Shown here: positions 53,443 through 61,548 of the stretch, one piece after another | How positions within the stretch are numbered: the stretch's first letter is position 1 | Layout: each line of letters opens with the position of its first letter | Source of the DNA: Conexibacter sp. SYSU D00693 | GTDB taxonomy: Bacteria > Actinomycetota > Thermoleophilia > Solirubrobacterales > Solirubrobacteraceae | DNA length: 64,000 bases | Assembly (NCBI RefSeq): GCF_017084525.1 | Contig: NZ_CP070950.1 | Span: forward strand, 3,100,001 to 3,164,000 | Reading direction: 5' to 3' | Notes under the pieces: model-generated | What the model was told of the DNA's origin: nothing | Seen by the model: only the letters and a program-made list of their open reading frames with translations | The model's database searches: none | Position numbers and translations under genes: made by a program

Positions 53443-54303
53443 TCACCGCAAACCGGTCAACCTCGATGCCAAGCGGGCCATGCCGTGCTCCTCGGCCATC
53501 GCAGCGGCGCGCTGCGCGTCGAGCGGCGCGTCGGCCGGGCGCTCCACGTCCACCGGCTGGAGCGTCGCCATGCGGCGGAAGGCGAGCAGCTCGTCGCGCT
53601 GGGTCTCCAGCGTCCCGCGCACGCGGGGCTTGAGCGAGATGGGCAGCTCGAGCAGGGCGTCGAGGGACCCGTGCTCGCTGAGCAGGTCGCGCGCGGTCTT
53701 CTCGCCGATGCCCTTGGCGCCCGGGATCCCGTCGCTGGGATCGCCGCGCAGGGCGATGAAGTCCGGCACCTGGGAGGGCTCGATGCCGTAGCGCGCGCGG
53801 ACGCCGGCGACGTCGATGGGCTGCGGGCCCTCCTTGCCGCCGGGCCACAGGACCCGTACGGACGCCGAGACGCACTGGAACATGTCCCGGTCGCCCGTGA
53901 AGAGCATCGCGGTGCCGCCGGCCTCGGTCTCCACCCGGGCGTAGGCGCCGAGGAGGTCGTCGGCCTCGAGCTCGTCGTGGCGGTGCACGAGGAAGCCGAA
54001 GGCCTCGAAGAACTCGCGCGCCATGCGCCACTGGTGCTCGAGGTCGTCGGGCATCGGCGGTCGGTCGGCGTGGTAGCCCTCGAACAGCTCGACGCGGTAG
54101 TGGGCGGCCTCCTCCCCGAAGCACAGGACCGTCGCCCGCGGGCCGAAGCGCTCGTGCGCCTGGAGCAGGAGGTTGGCGCAGCCCAGCAGGGCGTTGCGCG
54201 GACGGCCGTCGGGGCCCTTGATCGAGTCGGGCAGCGCGAAGAACGCGCGGTAGAGCAGGGACGGCGCGTCGACGGCGAGCAGCGGTCCGGCGGCGGGGGC
54301 CAT
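53443..54303 (-). CDS. 5'-3' exonuclease (PolA N-terminal domain type)
   Basis: A 286-residue FEN-like nuclease that would remove 5' flaps or RNA primers. Metal-binding acidic residues sit in LLAVDAPSLLYRAFFALP, ELEADDLLGAYA and MLFTGDRDMFQCV, and the helix-hairpin-helix is LRGDPSDGIPGAKGIGEKTARDLL. It is a stand-alone protein without the polymerase domain, as in many actinobacteria. ATG 54303 has a TAGGGT box 11 bases upstream and is divergent from the ABC1 kinase gene, only 38 bases apart. Confidence 0.92.
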   Translation of the reverse strand: MAPAAGPLLAVDAPSLLYRAFFALPDSIKGPDGRPRNALLGCANLLLQAHERFGPRATVLCFGEEAAHYRVELFEGYHADRPPMPDDLEHQWRMAREFFEAFGFLVHRHDELEADDLLGAYARVETEAGGTAMLFTGDRDMFQCVSASVRVLWPGGKEGPQPIDVAGVRARYGIEPSQVPDFIALRGDPSDGIPGAKGIGEKTARDLLSEHGSLDALLELPISLKPRVRGTLETQRDELLAFRRMATLQPVDVERPADAPLDAQRAAAMAEEHGMARLASRLTGLR

Positions 54304-54341
54304 GGTGGTCGCGCACCCTACGCTGGCCCGTAGAGGTCCGG

Positions 54342-55694
54342 ATGCCCAAGGTCCCCCGCTCCCGCATCGCCCGCACCGCGAAGTTCGGCTCCATGGTCGC
54401 CGGCCAGGGCGTGCGCCGGCTCACCGCCCGCAGCGACGAGCGCCGCGGCGAGTGGGCGATGGGCGCCGCCGAGGAGCTCGTCGCGACCCTCGGGCAGATG
54501 AAGGGCGCGGCCATGAAGCTCGGCCAGGTCCTCTCGACGGTCGACTTCGACCTCGTCCCCGAGGAGCACCGCGAGGAGTTCAAGGCCAAGCTCGCGGCGC
54601 TGCGCGACCAGTCCCCGCAGGTCGCCTTCAAGGACATGCGGCGGGTCGTCGAGCAGGACACGGGCGAGCCGCTGCACCGCACGTTCGCCGAGTTCGACGA
54701 GCAGGCGATCGCCGCCGCGTCGATCGGCCAGGTCTACCGCGCCCGCACGCACGACGGCCGCGACGTCGCGGTCAAGGTCCAGTACCCGGGCGTCGCCGAG
54801 GCGGTCGAGACCGACCTGCGCAACGCCGGGATGCTGATCCCGCTCGTGCGGCGCATGGCGCCCGGCCTCGACGCCAGGGCGCTGCTCGCCGAGCTGCGCG
54901 ACCGCATCGGCGAGGAGCTCGACTACGAGCTCGAGGCCCAGCACCAGCGCGCCGTCGCCCGTGCCTTCCGCGGCCACCCGTTCGTCGTCATCCCGCAGGT
55001 CGACACGTCGCTGTCCAGCCGCCGCATGCTCGTCAGCGAGTACGTCCCGGGCACCGGCTTCGAGGCCGTCAAGGCGCGGCCCGAGGCCGAGCGCGACCGC
55101 TTCGCCGAGATCTGCTTCCGCTTCTTCTACGGCCTGCTCGAGCGCGAGCGCCTCGTCGCCGGCGACCCGCACCCCGGCAACTACCTGCTCGCCGACGACG
55201 GCCGCGTCTGCTTCCTGGACTTCGGCCTCATGCGCAAGATGGACCAGGCCTACCTCGACGCCGAGCGCGCCCTCGCCCGCGCCGTCGTCGCCGGCGACGC
55301 CGCCGAGGTCCACCGCGGCCTGGCCGAGCTCGGCTACCTCCCGGACCCCGACGCCTTCGTCCCCGAGGACGTCCTCGGCCAGCTCCAGGCCGCGGGCGAG
55401 TGGTACTTCACGCCCGGCTTCCGCCGCCTGGACCCCGAGTTCGTCCGCCAGACGATGGAGACGAGCTCCTCCCCGCGCTCGGCCTACTTCGACCAGATGC
55501 GCCGCCAGACCATCCCGCCCCAGGCCCTGCTGCTGCGCCGCATGGAGGGGCTGCTCTTCGGCGTCCTGGGCGAGCTGCGCGCCGGCGGCGACTGGGGCAC
55601 CCTCGCCCTCGAGTACATCGCGGGCGCGCCGCCGAGCACCGAGCTCGGGCGCGAGGAGGCGGCGTGGCTGGGGGAGCCGGTCGCGGCGCCGTAG
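54342..55694 (+). CDS. ABC1/UbiB-family atypical kinase
   Basis: A 450-residue AarF/UbiB-family protein. The family signatures are MKGAAMKLGQVLS (KxGQ motif), AAASIGQVYRA (the Ala-rich loop replacing the Gly loop), VAVKVQYPG with the catalytic Lys, and AGDPHPGNYLLADDGRVCFLDFGLM with the catalytic-loop and DFG-like residues. Members act as atypical ATPases or kinases supporting isoprenoid quinone synthesis or lipid homeostasis. Unlike UbiB it lacks C-terminal membrane helices. The ATG at 54342 follows a TAGAGG box by five bases. Confidence 0.9.
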   Translation: MPKVPRSRIARTAKFGSMVAGQGVRRLTARSDERRGEWAMGAAEELVATLGQMKGAAMKLGQVLSTVDFDLVPEEHREEFKAKLAALRDQSPQVAFKDMRRVVEQDTGEPLHRTFAEFDEQAIAAASIGQVYRARTHDGRDVAVKVQYPGVAEAVETDLRNAGMLIPLVRRMAPGLDARALLAELRDRIGEELDYELEAQHQRAVARAFRGHPFVVIPQVDTSLSSRRMLVSEYVPGTGFEAVKARPEAERDRFAEICFRFFYGLLERERLVAGDPHPGNYLLADDGRVCFLDFGLMRKMDQAYLDAERALARAVVAGDAAEVHRGLAELGYLPDPDAFVPEDVLGQLQAAGEWYFTPGFRRLDPEFVRQTMETSSSPRSAYFDQMRRQTIPPQALLLRRMEGLLFGVLGELRAGGDWGTLALEYIAGAPPSTELGREEAAWLGEPVAAP

Positions 55695-55704
55695 GGACGG
55701 CGGG

Positions 55705-55850
55705 TGAGGCGTTGCGCCCATGCGCCGCTGGTCGCGCACTGTGGCCCGCCGGTCGGAGGGCCGTCTCGGGGTCCGGCGCGCGCCCCGCGTCGACCACCCT
55801 GCAGTCGAGGTCCTCACAGAGCCTCAACTTGGCGGTGGGGTGGGACCACA
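55705..55850. repeat. non-coding repeat element, copy B
   Basis: The 179-base gap between the ABC1 kinase and K+ channel genes resembles 33395-33610. Both contain GCACTG, a CCCG-CGGTCGGAGGG-CG block, GGGGTCCGGC, CTGCAG and TGGCGGTG-GGTG-GACCAC in the same order. No reading frame is convincing. Copy B is shorter, with the strong stem of copy A missing. Confidence 0.5.
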
Positions 55851-55873
55851 CTCCGCAACGCGCGACCGCGTTG

Positions 55874-56623
55874 TCACCCCGTATCGTCCTCGAGGCGCGC
55901 CTCGATCCTGGTCAACGCCGCGCGAAGCTCGGCTGTGTCGGTCCGAAGCTGCCGAAGCTCGGCGCGCAGTTCCTGGTCGGCTGCGCGCTCCGTGGTCTCC
56001 AGCGCCTCGACGTCGCGGGAGAGGAAGCGCTCCGCCACTGCACCGGTGAGGACCGCGACGAGACCGATGCCGACGAGCATCACCACGACGGAGACCGCCT
56101 TGCCCACCGTCGTCTCGGGCGCGATGTCGCCGTAGCCGACCGTCGTCGCCGTAGTGATGGCGAAGTAGATGCCGTCCCCGACAGGCACGTCCTCCGCCGC
56201 CGCGTACGCCTCGCCGCCTCCGAGGATCGCGAGGACGGCGACGATGGACGCGTAGCGCAGCCCGGTGACGCTGAAGACCTGCTTGGCCAGGGGCGCCACG
56301 CGCACGAGGCGCAGGAGCCGAAGGGCGCGTAGCGCGCGGATGGCCGGCAGCAGCGCCGTGAAGGCCGGGACCGTGAGGACGACGATCGCCACCTCGAGCG
56401 GATGAGACCGCAGCCAGGCCCGGCGGTCCGGCACGACCGCCAGCATCGCGATGGCCTCCGCGGCGAACGCCGTCCAGATGATCCAGTCCGTGACCTCGGC
56501 TGTGGTGGCGAGCCAGCCACGCGTCTCGCTCTCCTCGATCGCCACCACGGGGATGACGAGCAGGGCGAGGACCATCAGCGGTGTCGCGAAGGCGCGCTCG
56601 ACGCTCCGGCTGCGCTCATCCAC
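55874..56623 (-). CDS. voltage-gated-type potassium channel with C-terminal coiled coil
   Basis: A 249-residue six-helix channel. The S4 voltage sensor is RALRALRLLRLVRVAPLAKQ with an Arg every third position; the pore has the K+ selectivity filter TTVGYGD between S5 and S6. After S6 comes a heptad-patterned helix (about residues 200-245, ALETTERAADQELRAELRQL and onward) likely to form a tetrameric coiled coil. Size matches compact KvAP-like bacterial channels. The start is GTG at 56623, divergent from the MaoC gene. Confidence 0.9.
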   Translation of the reverse strand: MDERSRSVERAFATPLMVLALLVIPVVAIEESETRGWLATTAEVTDWIIWTAFAAEAIAMLAVVPDRRAWLRSHPLEVAIVVLTVPAFTALLPAIRALRALRLLRLVRVAPLAKQVFSVTGLRYASIVAVLAILGGGEAYAAAEDVPVGDGIYFAITTATTVGYGDIAPETTVGKAVSVVVMLVGIGLVAVLTGAVAERFLSRDVEALETTERAADQELRAELRQLRTDTAELRAALTRIEARLEDDTG

Positions 56624-56719
56624 CGCACCGGAGTTCCGCGGCGGTGGGCGGTCCCCTCCTCCGTGCCGACCCGCGAGGCAGGGTCCCCTGCCGCGAGGCG
56701 AGCGGGACTCCAGCCCGGA

Positions 56720-56725
56720 TAGCGT
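56720..56725 (+). promoter_or_regulatory. TAGCGT -10 box, leaderless type
   Basis: TAGCGT ends eight bases before the ATG at 56734 of the MaoC-family gene. Confidence 0.5.
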
Positions 56726-56733
56726 CCACCCCC

Positions 56734-57189
56734 ATGCGCACCTTCAGCGGGATCGACGACCTCAAGGCCAACGTCGGCGAGGAGATCGGCGTCAGCGACT
56801 GGCTCGAGGTCACGCAGGACGTGATCAACGCGTTCGCCGACGCGACGGGCGACCACCAGTGGATCCACGTCGACCCCGAGAAGGCGGCGAGCACGCCGTT
56901 CGGCGGGACGATCGCCCACGGCCTCTACACGCTGAGCATCGGGCCGAAGCTCTCGTACGACATGTACACGGTCGACGGCGTGGCGTTCGCGTTGAACTAC
57001 GGCTACGACAAGGTGCGCTTCCCGTCGCCGCTGCCCGTCGGGTCCAAGCTGCGCATGCGGGTGACGGTGTCGAGCGTGGACGACGTCGCCGGCGGCGCGC
57101 AGGTGAAGTTCACGCAGACGTTCGAGCGCGAGGGCGGCGACAAGCCGGTCTGCGTCGCCGAGCAGCTCGTGCGCTTCTTCGCCGGCTGA
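56734..57189 (+). CDS. MaoC-family (R)-specific enoyl-CoA hydratase-like protein
   Basis: A 151-residue single hot-dog domain. The hydratase-2 motif is FADATGDHQWIHVDPEKA followed by PFGGTIAHGLYTLS, with the catalytic Asp and His. Such proteins hydrate (R)-specific enoyl-CoA in fatty-acid or polyhydroxyalkanoate metabolism, or belong to the NodN-like group. The ATG at 56734 is supported by a TAGCGT box eight bases upstream; the open frame before it is a shadow. It converges on the PAS kinase gene, six bases away. Confidence 0.9.
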   Translation: MRTFSGIDDLKANVGEEIGVSDWLEVTQDVINAFADATGDHQWIHVDPEKAASTPFGGTIAHGLYTLSIGPKLSYDMYTVDGVAFALNYGYDKVRFPSPLPVGSKLRMRVTVSSVDDVAGGAQVKFTQTFEREGGDKPVCVAEQLVRFFAG

Positions 57190-57195
57190 CCGCGG

Positions 57196-58650
57196 CTAGT
57201 CCTGCGGCGCGTCGGCGACCCGGCGCAGACGCAGGCAGACGAGCGTCCCGCGGCCCGGGGCGCTCTCGAGGCGCAGCGACCCGCCCGCCGTGGTGGCCAC
57301 GTGGCGGGCGGTCGTGAGGCCCAGGCCCGTGCCCTCGCCGGCGGGGCGGGTGGTGAAGAACGGCTCGGTCGCGCGGGCGGAGACCTCGGGCGGCATGCCC
57401 ACCCCCGTGTCGCGGACGCGCAGCTCGACCCAGTCGCCCTCGCGGGCCAGCTGGACGTCGAGCTCGCCGCCGTCGGGCATCGCGTGGCGGGCGTTGACCA
57501 CGAGGTTGAGGACGACCTGCTCCAGGCCGGTGCGATCGACCCGGACCGGGCCGTCGCCCTCGGCGCGCACGGTCATGCGGACGTCCGGCCCGGCGAGGCG
57601 GCGCATGAGCGGCTCGAGCTCGCGCAGGAGCTCGCCGACGTCGACGTCGGTGGGGCGCGGAACCGTGCGCTGGCTGAGCGCGACGAGGCGCTGGGTGAGC
57701 TGGCGGGCGCGGGCGGCGGCGAGGGCGATGTCGTCGATCGCCTCGAGCCCGGGCCCCTCGTCGGGCAGGTCGAGGCGCGTGAGCTGCGCCGCGGTCTCGA
57801 TGATCGTCAGGAGGTTGCCGAAGTCGTGGGCCAGCGGACCGGCCAGCCGTCCCGCGGCCTCCAGGCGCGTGGCGTGCAGGGCCTCCTCGTGCATCCGCCG
57901 GCGTTCGGTGACGTCGCGCAGGATGAAGATGACGTTGCGGACGGTCCCGTCGCCGTCGCGCAGCGGGCTCATGACGAGCTCGGCCCAGAACGGCGTGCCG
58001 TCCCGGCGGGCGTGCAGGAGCTCGACGCGCTCGGGCCGGCCGTCCTTGACCGCCTGCTGCAGCGCGCGCAGCTCCTCGCCGTCGGCGTCGCGGTGCAGGA
58101 GGAAGTGCGGGTCGCGGCCGATCGCCTCCTCCGCCGACCACCCGGTGAGCCGCGCGAAGGTCCCGTTGACCTCGACGATGCGCAGCTCCGCGCGCGGGCC
58201 CGTCGGCGGGCCGGTCATCACCACGACGTCCTCGGTGACCTGGAGCGCCGCTGCGACCGCCGCCACGCGGGAGCGGTGGTCCTCGGCCTCGGTGACGTCG
58301 CGCAGGGTCGCGCAGCGCAGCGGCCGGTCGCCCACCTGCACCGGGCCGCTCGTGATCTCGACCCACATGGTCGAGCCGTCGGCCCTGACCTGGCGCCAGC
58401 GGCTGGCCCGCCGGCCGTCGTCCATGCCCTGCTGGATGAAGTCCTCGACGGCCTGCGCGTCCTCGGCCGGGTGCAGCAGCCTGAGGTCGGACTCCAGCAG
58501 CCGCTCGACGTCGTAGCCGTACTGGGCCGCCGCCGGCCCGTTGGCCGCCAGGATGCGCAGGTCCGCCGGGTCGTAGACCAGGGCGGGGACGGGCAGCAGG
58601 GCGACGGAGGTCGTGACGGCGCAGAGGTCGGGCAGGACCACCGCCGTCAT
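57196..58650 (-). CDS. PAS-domain sensor histidine kinase
   Basis: A 484-residue cytoplasmic kinase with no membrane segment. Two PAS domains occupy about residues 15-120 (NGPAAAQYGYDVERLLESDL, WRQVRADGSTMWVEITSG) and 130-255 (NGTFARLTGWSAEEAIGRDP, RRDGTPFWAELVMSPLRDGD). The phosphoacceptor box is RLAGPLAHDFGNLLTII (HDFxN type), and the ATPase has the N box NLVVNARHAMP, G1 DTGVGMP and G2 GEGTGLGLTTARH. The PAS domains resemble LOV-type folds, but the flavin-binding Cys is not seen. Its start overlaps the stop of the LuxR-type regulator by one base; these are a two-component pair. Confidence 0.92.
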   Translation of the reverse strand: MTAVVLPDLCAVTTSVALLPVPALVYDPADLRILAANGPAAAQYGYDVERLLESDLRLLHPAEDAQAVEDFIQQGMDDGRRASRWRQVRADGSTMWVEITSGPVQVGDRPLRCATLRDVTEAEDHRSRVAAVAAALQVTEDVVVMTGPPTGPRAELRIVEVNGTFARLTGWSAEEAIGRDPHFLLHRDADGEELRALQQAVKDGRPERVELLHARRDGTPFWAELVMSPLRDGDGTVRNVIFILRDVTERRRMHEEALHATRLEAAGRLAGPLAHDFGNLLTIIETAAQLTRLDLPDEGPGLEAIDDIALAAARARQLTQRLVALSQRTVPRPTDVDVGELLRELEPLMRRLAGPDVRMTVRAEGDGPVRVDRTGLEQVVLNLVVNARHAMPDGGELDVQLAREGDWVELRVRDTGVGMPPEVSARATEPFFTTRPAGEGTGLGLTTARHVATTAGGSLRLESAPGRGTLVCLRLRRVADAPQD

Positions 58651-59273
58651 CAGGTGATGAGACCTCGCCGCAGCGCGATCGCGACGGCCTGGACGCGGTT
58701 GCCGGCCTCGAGCTTGGCCATCGCCGACTCCACGTACGAGCGCACCGTGGTCGGGCTGAGGAAGAGCGCCTCGGCGGCCTTGGCGGTCGTCATGCCCTCG
58801 GCGAGCAGGCGCAGCACCTCGAGCTCGCGCCCGGACAGCCCGCCGCTCTGGCGCTGGTCCTGGCGCTTGAGGACGTCCGCCGCGATCGACCCGTCGACGT
58901 ACTCGCTGCCCGCCGACACGAGGCGGATCGCGTGCACGAGGTTCTGCGGCGGACCGGCCTTGACGACGTAGCCGCGCACGCCCGCCTCGCGGGCCTGGCT
59001 GACGAGCTCCGCGTCGCCGTGGGCGGAGTAGACGACGCACGCCGGCGGGTGCTCCAGCCGCTGCAGGTCGGCCGCGACCTCGATGCCTGATCGGTCAGGG
59101 AGCTGCACGTCGAGGACGACGACCTGCGGGCGGCGGCGCTCGGCCAGCGGGACGAGCTGCGAGGCCATGCCCGCCTGCCCCACGACCTCGATGTCGTCCT
59201 CGGCCTGCAGCACCGCGGCGACCCCTCGGCGGAGGGCCTCGTGGTCGTCGGCGAGGAGGCAGGTGATGGCCAT
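58650..59273 (-). CDS. NarL/FixJ-type response regulator
   Basis: A 207-residue regulator. The receiver domain has CLLADDHEALRRGV with the acidic pair, the phosphoacceptor Asp in VVVLDVQLPDRSG, and the switch Lys in GYVVKAGP. The LuxR helix-turn-helix is SGRELEVLRLLAEGMTTAKAAEALFLSPTTVRSYVESAMAKL (in part). ATG 59273 gives the normal N-terminus; an upstream GTG at 59303 would add ten residues. It is coupled to the PAS kinase downstream. Its targets are unknown. Confidence 0.93.
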   Translation of the reverse strand: MAITCLLADDHEALRRGVAAVLQAEDDIEVVGQAGMASQLVPLAERRRPQVVVLDVQLPDRSGIEVAADLQRLEHPPACVVYSAHGDAELVSQAREAGVRGYVVKAGPPQNLVHAIRLVSAGSEYVDGSIAADVLKRQDQRQSGGLSGRELEVLRLLAEGMTTAKAAEALFLSPTTVRSYVESAMAKLEAGNRVQAVAIALRRGLIT

Positions 59274-59310
59274 TTGCTTGGTGAGCCTAGACCCGTTGGA
59301 CACCCTGTCA

Positions 59311-59330
59311 CCCCCTCGGAAACGAGGGGG
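59311..59330. terminator. hairpin CCCCCTCG-GAAA-CGAGGGGG
   Basis: A perfect 8-bp stem capped by GAAA on the plus strand (TTTC on the minus), in the 112-base gap between the hybrid kinase gene and the response regulator, both on the minus strand. Most likely a terminator or leader structure; no T-run is present. Confidence 0.45.
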
Positions 59331-59333
59331 CGG

Positions 59334-59373
59334 CGTCGGCCGTTCGGCGGAAGGGAACCGCCGCTCGCCGACG
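59334..59373. other. nested stem-loop after the hybrid kinase gene
   Basis: CGTCGGC (59334-59340) pairs with GCCGACG (59367-59373), enclosing CGGCGG/CCGCCG (59345-59350, 59358-59363). It lies 12 bases past the hybrid kinase stop and, with the adjacent hairpin, separates the kinase message from the regulator gene. Confidence 0.45.
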
Positions 59374-59385
59374 TAGGCGCACCGC

Positions 59386-61389
59386 TCAGAGAACTAGTCG
59401 ATCGACAAGTGCGACGAGCTGGCGCACTTCGAAGGGCTTGGCCAGGAAGCGCTCCTGGCCCGCCGCGCGACCCTCGTGCTCGAGTCCCTGACCATCCACG
59501 TAGCCCGACATGAACGCGACCTCCAGACCGGGCCGGCGGCGGGCCAGCTCGCCGGCCAGCTCGGTCCCGGACTCGTCGCCCAGGACGACGTCGGTGAGCA
59601 CGAGCCGCAGACCCGGGACCGCCTCCGCGACGGCCAGCGCGCCCTCGGCCGTCGTCGCCGTGCGCACGTCGTAGCCCTGGTCGGCGAGGACCCGCTCGAC
59701 GAGGCGGACGATGGCCGGCTCGTCGTCGACCACCAGCACCGGACTGGCCGCCCGGTCGCGTCGCGCCCCCGGCGGGCCGAGCGCCGCAGGCCGCTCCGGC
59801 GCCGCGCAGCACGCCAGGGGCAGGACGACCGTGGCGCTGGTCCCGACGCCCTCGACGGAGTCCAGCAGGAGCGCGCCGCCCGCCGCGAGGACGATCGCGT
59901 GCGCGGTGGCCAGGCCGAGGCCGAGGTGCGGCCCCGCGTCCTTCGTCGTCACGAACGGGTCGAACGCCCGCTCGAGCAGGACGTCGGGGATGCCCCGGCC
60001 GTCGTCGCTCACGCGGATCAGCCCGAAGTCCTTGCCCTCGCCGTCGCGCACGCCGCGGGAGACCTCGACCGAGAGGTTGCCCCCGCCCACGGGCAGCGCC
60101 TCCACCGCGTTGCCGACCACCTCGCGCAGCGCGCGCAGGAGCTGGTCGGGGTCGCCGTGGACGAGCACCGGGTCCGGCGGGGTGGTGAAGACCGACAGGA
60201 CGCGGGCCGGGACGTCGGCGACCGCGGCGGCCGCCAGGTCGCGCAGGTCGAGCTCGTCGAGCTGGACGTGCCCGCGACGGCTGAGGGACTCGAGCCGGCG
60301 CGTGAGGTCGCGGGTGCGTCCCACGCTGGCGATGATCTGCTCGGCGTCGTGACGGACGCCTGCCTGCCCGGCGTCGGCGGCGATGAGCTCCGCCGACCCG
60401 GCGATGACCGTCAGGTGCGTGTTGACCTCGTGGGCCACGCCGCCCGCGAGCCGCGCGAGCGCCTCGGTGCGCTGGAGGTCGGCCAGGCGGCTGTGCAGGC
60501 CCGCCAGCTGGTGCTCGGCGTCGCGCACGTCGGTGACGTCGACAGCCACCGTCCCGTAGCCGTCGGCCACCGGGAAGCGCGTCACCGCGTACGTGCGCAT
60601 CTTGCCGTCGCTGCGGCGGTGGACCTCCTCGGCCGTCGACGTCTGCCCGTGCTGGACCATCGCGCGGCGGCGCTCGGCGACCGCCGGCGTCCGCGAGTGG
60701 GGCAGCAGCTCGTCGACGTGATGGCCCAGCGCCTCGGCCAGCGGGCGGCCCAGCGCCTCCGCGAACGCGGCGTTGGCCATGACGAGGTGGCCGTCGCGGT
60801 CGTAGAGGCTCATGAGGCCCGGCATGTGCTCGACGAAGGCCTGCACCTGGGCGCGGCCCTCGGCGGCGACGCGCAGCGCCAGGCGCAGCTCGACGTGCTC
60901 GCGCACGTGCCGGGCCAGCCGGGCGAGGTCCTCGAGCGCGCCGGGGACGAACGTGCGGCGCACGCGGTCCAGGACGCACAGGCTCCCGAGGCGCTCGCCG
61001 GCCGCGCCGAGGACGGGGACCGCGGCGACGGCGCGCAGGCCGGCGGCGACCTCGCGCAGGCCCGGCTCGTGCGCGGTGTCGGTGAGCGCCAGCGGCGCGT
61101 CGTGCACCTCGAGCGCCGCGCAGACCGCCAGGGCGGCGGCGCGCTCGTCGCGGTCGCGCTCGTCGCCGAGCACGCCCTCCACGTGCCAGCCGTGTGGAAC
61201 GCCCGCGACGGCCACCAGCGCGATCGGGGCGTCGGCCAGCCGCGCGGCGAGCGTCGCGAGGTCGTCCAGCGCCGGCTCCGGGCTGCCCGCCGGGGCGAGC
61301 ACGGCCGGCGATGCTGACGCGGCGTCAGGTGCCCGTGGTGCTCTGGCGTCCCGCCCCTTTGGCGGGTCGCCGACGTGCGTTCGCCCCAT
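59386..61389 (-). CDS. hybrid sensor histidine kinase with GAF, PAS and C-terminal receiver
   Basis: A 667-residue cytoplasmic kinase. A GAF-like domain (about residues 35-180) has APLALTDTAHEPGL and GSLCVLDR; a PAS domain (about 195-310) has SLYDRDGHLVMANAAFAEALG. The kinase core has LARLAGGVAHEVNTHLTVI (HExN box), GNAVEALP, SDDGRGIP and GPHLGLGLATAHAI. The receiver (about 545-667) has VLVVDDEPAIVRLV, phospho-Asp in LVLTDVVLGDESG, and FLAKPFEV. The receiver at the end suggests transfer through a separate phosphotransfer protein, or feedback on kinase activity. ATG 61389; divergent from the ECF sigma gene. Confidence 0.92.
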   Translation of the reverse strand: MGRTHVGDPPKGRDARAPRAPDAASASPAVLAPAGSPEPALDDLATLAARLADAPIALVAVAGVPHGWHVEGVLGDERDRDERAAALAVCAALEVHDAPLALTDTAHEPGLREVAAGLRAVAAVPVLGAAGERLGSLCVLDRVRRTFVPGALEDLARLARHVREHVELRLALRVAAEGRAQVQAFVEHMPGLMSLYDRDGHLVMANAAFAEALGRPLAEALGHHVDELLPHSRTPAVAERRRAMVQHGQTSTAEEVHRRSDGKMRTYAVTRFPVADGYGTVAVDVTDVRDAEHQLAGLHSRLADLQRTEALARLAGGVAHEVNTHLTVIAGSAELIAADAGQAGVRHDAEQIIASVGRTRDLTRRLESLSRRGHVQLDELDLRDLAAAAVADVPARVLSVFTTPPDPVLVHGDPDQLLRALREVVGNAVEALPVGGGNLSVEVSRGVRDGEGKDFGLIRVSDDGRGIPDVLLERAFDPFVTTKDAGPHLGLGLATAHAIVLAAGGALLLDSVEGVGTSATVVLPLACCAAPERPAALGPPGARRDRAASPVLVVDDEPAIVRLVERVLADQGYDVRTATTAEGALAVAEAVPGLRLVLTDVVLGDESGTELAGELARRRPGLEVAFMSGYVDGQGLEHEGRAAGQERFLAKPFEVRQLVALVDRLVL

Positions 61390-61548
61390 GACTCCAGTGT
61401 CGCCGTGGCCTGCAGGTTGATTCCCCTCTTTTCTGCGGAGCGTGCGCGGCACTCTGCGGTGCCCTGGCCCGTCCGCCCGCAGCCCACCGGGGAGCGGTTC
61501 CTGCACTTGGAGGGGGAAGCGGGGGCGCCGGTCCGCCGAAAGTAGGGC

